A stretch of 7,466 nt of DNA from Alphaproteobacteria bacterium. GTDB taxonomy: Bacteria; Pseudomonadota; Alphaproteobacteria; Caulobacterales; Caulobacteraceae. The stretch spans positions 1 to 7,466 of the forward strand of contig JAHINZ010000253.1 of NCBI GenBank assembly GCA_018895795.1, given 5' to 3'. Below are positions 1 through 5,133 of the stretch, in pieces; the stretch's first letter is position 1; every line of letters starts with the position of its first letter. Made by a program: the position numbers and the translations under genes. The notes beneath the pieces were generated by a model. That model made no database searches, was not told the DNA's origin, and was given only the letters and a program-made list of their open reading frames with translations.

Positions 1-60
1 CTGGCCACCCTGTGCATCGGCGGCGGCATGGGCGTGGCCATGTGCGTCGAGGCGGTCTGA
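1..60 (+). CDS. phaA: Acetyl-CoA acetyltransferase (thiolase), C-terminal fragment
   Basis: Only the last 19 codons and the TGA stop are in the window; the gene starts upstream. The visible residues contain CIGGGMG, the C-terminal signature of thiolases. The cysteine at bases 13-15 corresponds to the catalytic base that, in biosynthetic thiolases, activates the second acetyl-CoA in the Claisen condensation to acetoacetyl-CoA. The tail GVAMCVEAV closely matches the end of biosynthetic (PhaA-type) thiolases. The gene is on the same strand as phaB, with an 87-base gap, as in the usual phaAB arrangement, so its product probably supplies acetoacetyl-CoA to PhaB. A degradative thiolase cannot be fully excluded from so short a piece, but the phaB neighbour makes phaA the best call. 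Confidence 0.85.
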   Translation: MATLCIGGGMGVAMCVEAV

Positions 61-76
61 ACAGACCTTTGACCAT

Positions 77-113
77 GATCAAGGCGGCGGACGGCTGTTC
101 CGACGCCTTGATC
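77..113 (+). promoter_or_regulatory. Intercistronic stem-loop between phaA and phaB
   Basis: GATCAAGGCG (77-86) pairs perfectly with CGCCTTGATC (104-113). After one mismatch the stem continues with CGGA (88-91) against TCCG (99-102), leaving a 7-base loop. It begins 17 bases after the thiolase stop and ends 34 bases before the phaB start. There is no T-run downstream, so it is not a textbook intrinsic terminator. It could protect the phaA mRNA 3' end, act as a partial attenuator that sets the phaA:phaB ratio, or mark a processing site. The structure is seen in the sequence; the role is inferred. Confidence 0.45.
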
Positions 114-147
114 GCTTGAACCATAAGAACACGATCGGGAGAGAGAC

Positions 148-873
148 ATGACAAGAGTTGCATTCGTGACCGGCGGCACCCGGGGCATCGGCCGCGCGAT
201 CTGCGAGCGACTGGTGGCCGACGGCATGAAGGTCGCGGCCGGCTATTCCGGCAATGAAGAGGCCGCCGCGGCCTGCGCCAAGGACCTGGGCGTGATGGTG
301 GTGAAGGGCAATGTCGGCTCGTTCGACGATTGCGCCGCCGCCGTGAAGCGGGTCGAGGCCGAACTCGGTCCGGTCGACGTGCTGGTCAACAACGCCGGCA
401 TCACCCGCGACGGCATGCTGCACAAGATGAGCTATGAGCAGTGGTCGGAGGTCATTCGCGTCAACATGGACTCGGCCTTCAACATGACCCGACCGGTCAT
501 CGAGGGCATGCGCGAGCGCAACTGGGGCCGGATCGTCAATATCAGCTCGATCAATGGCCAGAAGGGTCAGATGGGCCAGACCAACTATTCGGCCGCCAAG
601 GCCGGCCTGATTGGCTTCACCAAGGCCCTGGCGCTCGAGAACGCCAAGAAGGGCGTCACGGTCAATGTGATCTGCCCCGGCTATATCGACACCGAGATGG
701 TCGCCGCCGTGCCGGAAAACGTCCTGGCCCAGATCATCGCCGGCATCCCGGTGGGCCGCCTGGGCAAGGGCGAGGAGATCGCCGACATGGTCTCGTTCCT
801 GACCGGCGAGCGCGCGGGCTTTGTCACCGGCGCGACCCTGACCCTGAACGGCGGGCAATATATGGCGGCCTGA
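148..873 (+). CDS. phaB: Acetoacetyl-CoA reductase (NADPH-type SDR)
   Basis: This 241-residue enzyme reduces acetoacetyl-CoA to (R)-3-hydroxybutyryl-CoA, the monomer for polyhydroxybutyrate synthesis in the cytoplasm. It is a classical short-chain dehydrogenase of normal family length. The dinucleotide-binding motif TGGTRGIG lies at residues 8-15 and NNAG at 81-84. The catalytic tetrad is N106, S134, Y147 and K151 (YSAAK). The stretch SINGQKGQMGQTNYSAAK matches the PhaB subgroup, whose characterised Ralstonia member uses equivalent Gln residues (here Q141, Q144) for the acyl-CoA; a Phe in that enzyme is Met142 here. The CPGYIDT segment (176-182) and the C-terminal GGQYM are also typical of PhaB. 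The ATG follows a purine-rich GGGAGAGAGA sequence at good spacing. The thiolase end immediately upstream supports the assignment over a general FabG. A long stem-loop follows the stop. Confidence 0.95.
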   Translation: MTRVAFVTGGTRGIGRAICERLVADGMKVAAGYSGNEEAAAACAKDLGVMVVKGNVGSFDDCAAAVKRVEAELGPVDVLVNNAGITRDGMLHKMSYEQWSEVIRVNMDSAFNMTRPVIEGMRERNWGRIVNISSINGQKGQMGQTNYSAAKAGLIGFTKALALENAKKGVTVNVICPGYIDTEMVAAVPENVLAQIIAGIPVGRLGKGEEIADMVSFLTGERAGFVTGATLTLNGGQYMAA

Positions 874-899
874 GGTCGCCTTCGCACGTCGAAACCGCG

Positions 900-932
900 G
901 ACGGCCCGGGCGCGATCAGCGCCTGGGCCGTC
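900..932 (+). terminator. GC-rich stem-loop after phaB, probable terminator
   Basis: Bases 900-913 pair with 919-932 to give a 14-bp stem containing a single G-U pair, closed by the 5-base loop GATCA. It starts 26 bases after the phaB stop. It is the most stable-looking hairpin in the window and is correctly placed to end the phaAB transcript. It lacks the downstream T-run of a canonical intrinsic terminator, which is common in very GC-rich alphaproteobacteria, so it may instead stabilise the 3' end or work with Rho. Confidence 0.5.
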
Positions 933-954
933 GTCGCGAGGATGGACGACGCCG

Positions 955-974
955 GGTGTTTCATCGTGAAACCC
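955..974. promoter_or_regulatory. Inverted repeat upstream of the secreted-protein gene
   Basis: GTTTCA (958-963) and TGAAAC (967-972) form a perfect dyad around TCG; with the T at 957 bulged out, two more G-C pairs extend it to 955/974. It lies about 90 bases before the likely start of the secreted-protein gene and 23 bases after the phaB stem-loop. It is AT-richer than its surroundings. It could be a regulator operator or a second transcript-end hairpin; nothing in the sequence decides between these. Confidence 0.3.
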
Positions 975-1063
975 AGGCCCGAGGGGGTGATGAGCGATTG
1001 CGGGCTGTGGTCGACATGCGTGGCTGTCCAAGATTCGCCCTAGTCGACGGGCATGACAGGTCC

Positions 1064-1846
1064 ATGAAGAGTTCGATGGCTTTGAACGGCGGCTGGGGGG
1101 CAAGGACCGCCCTCGCGATGGTCGCCATTCTCGCGATCGCTTCGCCGGCTGGAGCCCAACAGGCGGTGCAGTCGTTGAAGGACGCGCTGCTGGGTCATCG
1201 GAGCCTCTCCGCCTCGCGGCGTCCGCCGCCCCCGCCCGTCGCCCGCTATGTGTCCGAGACCGGCAGCGCCTTCGTGCTCGATCGCGCCTCGCCGCTGACG
1301 CTGATGAAGTTCGAGAACAGCGCCGAGGTCTGGGTTCTGTCGCCCCAGCCCGCCCCGCGCGGCGACGTCATCTATCGCAACGAGATGGGCGAACCGGTTC
1401 TGCGCGCCACCAAGCTGGGCGGCATGACCCTCTTCACCGAAGAGAATCCCAACGGCGCCGCCGCCGCCCTGATGGGCAAGGCGCCGTCGATCCAGCCGCC
1501 CGCGGTCATCTCGATCAACACCCTGTTTCAGCGCATGGGCCAGGCCAGCAGCCGCGCCAGTCGCGCGGCCCAGCGGTCGGTGCCGTTCGAAACGGTTCAG
1601 GACGCCCGACCGGAGACCTCGGTGCTGGTCGCCGAGTCCGCGACGATCACCGCCGAGGCGTTTGAACGCCTGGCGCGCAAGGGCGACCGGTCGATCCTGG
1701 CCAAGGTGAGGCGGGTGCTGCTGGCCGAGGGGGACCGGCCGGACGCGACCTTGAGGAACGGCGATCTGATCGTCACCTATGCGCCCGGTCAGGGCGTGGC
1801 CGGCCGGCCGTCCTCGAAGCGTATCGTCAAGGTCGTCAACCGCTAG
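1064..1846 (+). CDS. Secreted or periplasmic protein of unknown function (DUF4908-like)
   Basis: This 260-residue protein has a clear Sec signal peptide. A positively charged N-terminus (K2, R14) is followed by a hydrophobic core at about 15-27 and an A-G-A cleavage site after A31. A short proline-rich stretch (about 54-58, PPPPP) leads into a region with many aromatic and charged residues (about 60-125), then an Ala/Ser/Arg segment (about 155-175) and a mixed C-terminal domain that ends in KRIVKVVNR. I start it at ATG 1064 because the open frame upstream (GTG at 956) would bury the signal peptide; ATG 1076 is also possible. From memory it resembles DUF4908, a Caulobacter-lineage family with no known function, but I cannot verify this here. 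No catalytic motif is visible. It is convergent with the winged-helix gene, 45 bases apart. Confidence 0.85.
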   Translation: MKSSMALNGGWGARTALAMVAILAIASPAGAQQAVQSLKDALLGHRSLSASRRPPPPPVARYVSETGSAFVLDRASPLTLMKFENSAEVWVLSPQPAPRGDVIYRNEMGEPVLRATKLGGMTLFTEENPNGAAAALMGKAPSIQPPAVISINTLFQRMGQASSRASRAAQRSVPFETVQDARPETSVLVAESATITAEAFERLARKGDRSILAKVRRVLLAEGDRPDATLRNGDLIVTYAPGQGVAGRPSSKRIVKVVNR

Positions 1847-1891
1847 ATCGATCGTCGCGGATCGTCTTTTCAGACGCGCCGAGCCATCGCG

Positions 1892-2332
1892 TCAGTTCGC
1901 CTCGATGCCCAGGCTCTTCAGTTCCTTGAGCATGCGCAGCAGGCTGGTGTGCGATCGCTTGAGCGCATTGACGATCTCGGGGCGCGCCAGGGCCTCCAGG
2001 GGTACGATGAACCCCTCGCGGCCGACCTTGACCGCCATGCCGCGCTTGAGCATTTCGACCACGCGGCGGCGTACGGTTTCGTAGGGCAGGCCCAGGGAAT
2101 CGGCGACCTGGCGGATGGTGATGGGCCGCCGTTCGTCGTCGGGCGGGATCTCATCAAGTTGCGCATAGGTTCGGCCGCGCAGATGCGAGACATTGCCGGC
2201 CCACAGGGTGGTGAAGACCAGCGAGTAGAGAATGTCGACGCCGTGAGCTTCGTTGGCGATCTCGACCCATCGCAAGAGGTAATCCGTGGCGCTGCGCGTC
2301 GCGGCGCGCGCGTCATGGTACTCGTCCGACAT
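1892..2332 (-). CDS. Winged-helix DNA-binding transcriptional regulator
   Basis: This is a 146-residue cytoplasmic protein. The clearest part is a winged helix-turn-helix at about residues 70-112. ITIRQVADSLGLPYETVRRR has the pattern of a positioning helix, a turn and a recognition helix, as in the Crp, GntR and MarR classes; VEMLKRG follows, and then a beta-wing around KVGREGFIVP. The N-terminal half (about 14-55) is mainly helical, with a hydrophobic segment around VDILYSLVFTTLWAGNV that may form a dimer interface. The C-terminal tail (about 116-146) is another amphipathic, Leu-rich helix. There is no cyclic-nucleotide or recognisable ligand-binding domain, so the signal is unknown. ATG 2332 is preferred because a TGGGA purine stretch lies a few bases before it; an in-frame TTG at 2344 would add four residues. 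Its targets cannot be read from the window. Confidence 0.85.
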   Translation of the reverse strand: MSDEYHDARAATRSATDYLLRWVEIANEAHGVDILYSLVFTTLWAGNVSHLRGRTYAQLDEIPPDDERRPITIRQVADSLGLPYETVRRRVVEMLKRGMAVKVGREGFIVPLEALARPEIVNALKRSHTSLLRMLKELKSLGIEAN

Positions 2333-2376
2333 CGCTGATCCCAAGCCCCCATTGAGAGAACCTAGTTACATCGCGT

Positions 2377-2409
2377 CGCGGCGGGCCGCCGCGAAAACAG
2401 CCGTCGCGG
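2377..2409 (-). promoter_or_regulatory. Two mutually exclusive stem-loops between the cupin and regulator genes
   Basis: In the 104 bases between the cupin stop and the regulator ATG there are two overlapping stems. Stem one pairs 2404-2409 with 2389-2394 (6 bp, 9-base loop). Stem two pairs 2388-2393 with 2377-2382 (6 bp, 5-base loop). They share bases 2389-2393, so only one can form at a time. In the minus-strand transcript stem one is made first. The layout resembles an attenuator or anti-terminator, or simply a ragged terminator after the cupin gene. GC-rich sequence makes short stems common by chance, hence the low confidence. Confidence 0.3.
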
Positions 2410-2436
2410 GGGTGCGGTAAATTGTCTCGGCTGTGC

Positions 2437-2901
2437 TCAAACGTCCCCAAACTCGGGACGCCAGGTCGGCGGGGCCAGTTCGAATCCTTCGAAGCGGAAC
2501 CCCGGCGCGACCGTGCAGCCGACCAGGGTCCAGGCCCCGAGGCTGACGGCGGTCTGCCACCACAGGGTGGGCACGACCAATTGCGGTCGGCAGCCGGCGC
2601 GGAGATCCTGCCCCAGGACATAGGCTGTCGCGCCCTGGCCGTCGGGCGGCGACAGGGTCAACGAAAGCGGCGCGCCGGCGTGATAGTGCCAGACCTCGAC
2701 CGCATCGACCCGGTGCCAGGCTGACATCTGCTCGGCCTCCAGCAGATAATAGATCGCCGTCGAGGCGGGGCGGGCTCCGTCCGCCGAGACATCCTCGAAG
2801 GTTCGCCGATACCAGCCGCCTTCCGGGTGAGGCTGCAGGTCGAGCAGGCGGATGATTTCCCGAGCGCCCAGGTCGCCCGAAATGCCGCGATGCGAGCTCA
2901 T
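2437..2901 (-). CDS. Cupin domain protein, DUF985 (Cupin_5) family
   Basis: This 154-residue protein is a single-domain cupin of about the usual length for its family. Its hallmarks appear in order: LQPHPEGGWYRRTF (22-35), STAIYYLL (47-54), SAWHRVDAVEVWHYHAG (60-76), VVPTLWWQTAV (109-119) and WTLVGCTVAPGFRFEGFELA (124-143). H63, E69, H72 and H74 lie where cupins bind a metal, although DUF985 members have no firmly assigned reaction; some relatives are described as sugar-epimerase-like. The ATG overlaps the gloB stop as ATGA, and there is no good separate ribosome-binding site, so translation probably depends on ribosomes finishing gloB. The pairing suggests a role beside methylglyoxal detoxification, but that is inference. 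No signal peptide is visible, so it is likely cytoplasmic. Confidence 0.93.
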   Translation of the reverse strand: MSSHRGISGDLGAREIIRLLDLQPHPEGGWYRRTFEDVSADGARPASTAIYYLLEAEQMSAWHRVDAVEVWHYHAGAPLSLTLSPPDGQGATAYVLGQDLRAGCRPQLVVPTLWWQTAVSLGAWTLVGCTVAPGFRFEGFELAPPTWRPEFGDV

Positions 2902-3644
2902 CCCTTGAAGCCGTCCTTGGCGGCGCGGATCTCGCCAAAGGCCATGGCGGGCGACAGGTCCGGCCGCAGCAACGGCGCGCGCAGGAAGGGGTTGGTCGCC
3001 TTCTCCTGGCCGATGGAGGTCGGCACCGTCGGCTCGCCGCGCTCCCGGGCCGCGAACACCTGATCGGCGCGCGCGCTCACCGCCGGATCCTTGTCGACCG
3101 ACAGGGCGAAGCGGGCGTTCGAGGCGGTGTATTCATGGGCGCAATAGACCGTGGTCGGGTCGGGCAGCGCCGCCAGCCGGCCCAGCGAGGCCCACATCTG
3201 CTCGGCCGTCCCCTCGAACAGCCGCCCGCACCCGAGGGCGAACAGGGTGTCGCCGACGAAGGCGATCTGGTCCCGCGCGTCGTGATAGGCGATATGGCCC
3301 AGGGTGTGGCCGCCGGTGTCGATCACGGTGAAGCGGGTTTCGCCCAGCTCGACGACGTCGCCGTCCCGGACCTCGCGATCCAGCGGGGCGATGCGGGTGA
3401 CCTCGGCGGGACCGACGATGGTCGCGCCGGTCGCGGCCTTGATCGCCGCGTTGCCGCCCGCGTGGTCGGGGTGCCAGTGGGTGTTGAGGATCAGGTCGAG
3501 GCTCCAGCCCAGTCGGCCCAGTTCGCCCAGGATGGCGTCGGCGTCCGGCGTATCGATGGTCGCGGTCTTTCCGGTGGCGTCATCGCGCACGAGAAAGCCA
3601 TAGTTATCGGACAGGCAGGCGAACTGGTGGACGGTCAACGACAT
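2898..3644 (-). CDS. gloB: Hydroxyacylglutathione hydrolase (glyoxalase II)
   Basis: This 248-residue enzyme hydrolyses S-D-lactoylglutathione to D-lactate and glutathione, the second step of methylglyoxal detoxification in the cytoplasm. It has the metallo-beta-lactamase fold with the full binuclear metal site: THWHPDH (H56, H58, D60, H61), H113 in GGHTLGH, the bridging D132 in GDTLF, and H170 in CAHEYT. The glutathione-binding side shows CGRLFEG (139-145), Y172, and the C-terminal NPFLR (218-222) typical of the HAGH C-terminal domain, which separates it from generic MBL hydrolases. The frame is open back to 3689, but ATG 3644 is chosen: AGAAGG lies seven bases upstream, and MSLTVHQF is the usual start of the family. 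It is divergent from the methyltransferase gene (81 bases between starts) and overlaps the cupin start. Confidence 0.96.
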   Translation of the reverse strand: MSLTVHQFACLSDNYGFLVRDDATGKTATIDTPDADAILGELGRLGWSLDLILNTHWHPDHAGGNAAIKAATGATIVGPAEVTRIAPLDREVRDGDVVELGETRFTVIDTGGHTLGHIAYHDARDQIAFVGDTLFALGCGRLFEGTAEQMWASLGRLAALPDPTTVYCAHEYTASNARFALSVDKDPAVSARADQVFAARERGEPTVPTSIGQEKATNPFLRAPLLRPDLSPAMAFGEIRAAKDGFKG

Positions 3645-3670
3645 GGGCGGCCTTCTGGTCGTACTGGACA

Positions 3671-3698
3671 GTGACGCGGACCGCGCCACCGCTTACAT
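3671..3698 (+). promoter_or_regulatory. Possible housekeeping promoter for the methyltransferase gene
   Basis: GTGACGC (3671-3677) matches six of seven positions of the Caulobacter -35 consensus TTGaCgS. After 13 bases comes GCTTACAT (3691-3698), a partial match to the -10 consensus GCtANAwC. Initiation would fall about 20 bases before ATG 3726, inside the 81-bp divergent gap with gloB. The -10 match is weak, so this is tentative. I could not identify a convincing opposing promoter for gloB. Confidence 0.27.
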
Positions 3699-3725
3699 AG
3701 ATGACCTTGCCGCCCCGGAGACTCA

Positions 3726-4547
3726 ATGCGTCGCGACGTGCTCGATCTCAGAGCCTTCTACGCTACCCCGCTGGGTCGCGCCGCGCGACAGATGTTGGCG
3801 CGCAAGGTCGAGGAAGCGTGGGGCGACACCCGCGGGCTCGACGTGCTGGGCCTGGGCTACGCCACGCCGTTTCTGGACACGGCCCGCCAGAGCGCCCGGC
3901 GCGTGGTGGCGGCGATGCCCGCCAGCCAGGGGGTCGAGGTCTGGCCGCACGGCGTGCGCAACCTGGCCTGTCTGGTCGAGGAAACCGCGCTTCCCCTGTC
4001 CAACGCCATGTTCGACCGGGTTCTGGCCGTTCATGCACTGGAGGAAGCGGACGACCCGGGGGCCGTCCTGGCCGAGATCGGCCGCGTCATGGCCCCGACC
4101 GGGCGACTGATCGTCGCCGTGGCCTCTCGCGACGGCGTCTGGGCCGGGGCCGAGAGCACGCCGTTTGGACATGGCCGCCCGTTCAGCCGCAGCCAGTTGG
4201 AGCGGCTGATCCGCGACGCCGACCTGGAACCCGCCGGCTGGACCCGCGCCCTTTATGCGCCGCCCATCGCCATGACCGCCGGTTGGGCGGAGGGATTCGA
4301 GCAGGTCGGCGCGCGACTCTGGCCGCGGTTCGCCGGTCTGATTCTGATGGAAGCGGTCAAGCAGACCTTCGCGGTCAAACCGCGCGGCCACCGCGCCCGG
4401 GTGCGGGTCTTCGCCCCTGGCGTCCTGGCGCCGAGCCCCGTGGGGTCCAGCCCCGCCCGCACGGCGCCTGTTCGGCAGGCGCCGACCGGACTTCGTGACG
4501 GATCGGACTTGGAGGCGCCGCGTTCCAAGCCTAGCTTGGGTTTGTAA
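3726..4547 (+). CDS. Class I SAM-dependent methyltransferase-like protein
   Basis: This 273-residue protein has the order of a Rossmann-type methyltransferase. The N-terminal helix FYATPLGRAARQML (11-24) precedes motif I, DVLGLGYATPFLD (39-51). The acidic and hydrophobic stretch FDRVLAVHALEEADDP (96-111) follows, then EIGRVMAPTGRLIVAV (117-132), the strand and loop usual for UbiE/type 11 methyltransferases. GHGRPFSRSQLERLI (148-162) and GWTRALYAPP (171-180) belong to the later Rossmann region. Motif I lacks the third glycine of the classic GxGxG; this LGLGYATP form is, to my recollection, usual for alphaproteobacterial proteins encoded beside gloB. The substrate is unknown. GGAG just upstream supports ATG 3726. 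The last 45 or so residues are Pro/Ser/Arg-rich and probably disordered, and their codons include two stem-loops. Alternatively the protein binds SAM without catalysis. Confidence 0.9.
   Translation: MRRDVLDLRAFYATPLGRAARQMLARKVEEAWGDTRGLDVLGLGYATPFLDTARQSARRVVAAMPASQGVEVWPHGVRNLACLVEETALPLSNAMFDRVLAVHALEEADDPGAVLAEIGRVMAPTGRLIVAVASRDGVWAGAESTPFGHGRPFSRSQLERLIRDADLEPAGWTRALYAPPIAMTAGWAEGFEQVGARLWPRFAGLILMEAVKQTFAVKPRGHRARVRVFAPGVLAPSPVGSSPARTAPVRQAPTGLRDGSDLEAPRSKPSLGL
4462..4484 (+). other. Perfect 9-bp stem-loop inside the 3' end of the methyltransferase gene
   Basis: CGGCGCCTG (4462-4470) pairs without mismatch with CAGGCGCCG (4476-4484) around a TTCGG loop. It falls in codons for the low-complexity tail of the methyltransferase, 61 bases before the stop codon. 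No T-run follows. An mRNA 3'-stability element or a weak terminator that overlaps coding sequence is possible; its position suggests the tail codons are under RNA-level rather than protein-level constraint. Confidence 0.4.
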
Positions 4548-4548
4548 T
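4525..4548 (+). promoter_or_regulatory. Dyad over the methyltransferase stop, next to a -10-like box for the P-II gene
   Basis: CCAAGC (4525-4530) and GCTTGG (4534-4539) form a perfect 6-bp dyad around CTA. It is followed by GTTTG and then TGTAAT (4543-4548), a five-of-six match to a TATAAT -10 box, which contains the methyltransferase stop codon (4545-4547). Transcription from it would begin about 20 bases before the P-II start at 4575. There is no good -35, which would suit activator-dependent initiation with the dyad as operator. Equally, the dyad with the T-rich stretch behind it could be a small terminator for the upstream gene. Confidence 0.3.
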
Positions 4549-4574
4549 CACTGTTTCGCTGCGGGAGCCGCGCC

Positions 4575-4919
4575 ATGAAAATGATCGTCGCCATCATCAA
4601 GCCGAGCCGCCTCGACGCCGTTCTTGAAGCGGTCACCGAGGCGGGCGCGTCGGGGCTGACGGTCACCGAGGTGCGAGGCTATGGCCGGCAGAAGGGCAAG
4701 ACCGAGGTCTATCGCGGCGCCGAGTACGAGGTGAAGCTGTTGCCGAAGGTCAAGCTGGAGATCGCCGTCCCCACCGACGTGGTGGACTCCGTGGTCGAAG
4801 CCCTGCAGCGCACCGCCAATACCGGTAAGATCGGCGACGGCAAGGTGTTCGTCATGGACCTGGAACAGGCGCTGCGCATCCGCACCGGCGAGCGCGACGC
4901 GGCGGCGATCGCCGGATAG
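4575..4919 (+). CDS. P-II family nitrogen regulatory protein (GlnB/GlnK type)
   Basis: This 114-residue cytoplasmic signalling protein forms a trimer in its family. It senses 2-oxoglutarate and ATP/ADP and reports nitrogen status to partners such as AmtB, the GlnE adenylyltransferase or NtrB. The T-loop holds YRGAEY (46-51), in which Y51 is the tyrosine uridylylated by GlnD. The C-terminal signature TGKIGDGKVFV is at 83-93 and RIRTGERD at 101-108. Residue 3 is Met, not the Lys usual in GlnB, which leans toward GlnK, but position 54 is Lys, so it fits neither E. coli paralogue cleanly; SRLD replaces the common FKLD at 11-14. GGGA lies nine bases before the ATG. Neither amtB nor glnA is adjacent: the methyltransferase precedes it by 27 bases and a phospholipase D gene follows after 214. 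I therefore leave the symbol open. Confidence 0.95.
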   Translation: MKMIVAIIKPSRLDAVLEAVTEAGASGLTVTEVRGYGRQKGKTEVYRGAEYEVKLLPKVKLEIAVPTDVVDSVVEALQRTANTGKIGDGKVFVMDLEQALRIRTGERDAAAIAG

Positions 4920-4950
4920 GGCCTGTTCGCCCTACGTCGGATCGGGTTCG

Positions 4951-4970
4951 CCGTCCCTCCGGGGCGACGG
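4951..4970 (+). terminator. Weak stem-loop after the P-II gene
   Basis: CCGTC (4951-4955) pairs with GACGG (4966-4970), and two further C-G pairs (4956-4957 with 4963-4964) follow, with one bulged base. It is 31 bases past the P-II stop, with no T-run after it. The rest of the 214-base gap to the phospholipase gene holds a 10-bp palindrome CGGTCGACCG (4995-5004) but no promoter I can defend and no convincing small gene. Confidence 0.25.
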
Positions 4971-5133
4971 GCCGCAAAGCGTTCAACCGGCTTGCGGTCG
5001 ACCGGGACAGGAGGCCTCTCGATATCGTTGTGTCAGTTCTCCTCCAGCCGGGCGACGTTGCGCGGGAGACTGGGTTCAAGCGGAGCCTTAGGGCAGTCCG
5101 TGCGTTGTCGAACCGGACCGCGATAGGAGTGTC

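Noticed and set aside
79..858. Long minus-strand open frame opposite phaB (259 codons)
   Set aside because: It mirrors phaB in a GC-rich sequence; the translation is His/Asp/Gly/Ala-rich with no motif, while the plus strand has a complete SDR active site.
1032..1036. GATTC (a CcrM-type GANTC site) upstream of the secreted-protein gene, and GACTC at 3720-3724 before the methyltransferase
   Set aside because: GANTC sites also occur inside several genes here, so two intergenic copies do not by themselves show methylation-dependent control.
956..1063. GTG start at 956 for the secreted protein
   Set aside because: It would put 36 charged, non-conserved-looking residues before a well-formed signal peptide, and it would begin inside an inverted repeat.
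1850..1866. Direct repeat GATCGTC-GCG-GATCGTC between the convergent genes, and a 5-bp stem at 1863-1876
   Set aside because: Two 7-base copies one helical turn apart could be an operator, but they lie downstream of both genes and are short enough for chance; the small stem is too weak to call a terminator.
3645..3689. N-terminal extension of gloB to 3689
   Set aside because: The extra 15 residues (Arg/Ser/Thr-rich) are not typical of glyoxalase II, and AGAAGG stands at the right distance before ATG 3644.
3701..4498. 265-codon plus-strand frame overlapping the methyltransferase
   Set aside because: It is an Arg/Pro/Gly-rich shadow frame; the 3726 frame has the methyltransferase motifs and a ribosome-binding site.
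4500..4574. Sigma-54 promoter or NtrC site for the P-II gene
   Set aside because: The only GG-N10-GC spacing (4505-4518) does not otherwise match TGGCAC/TTGC, and no NtrC-like dyad was found.
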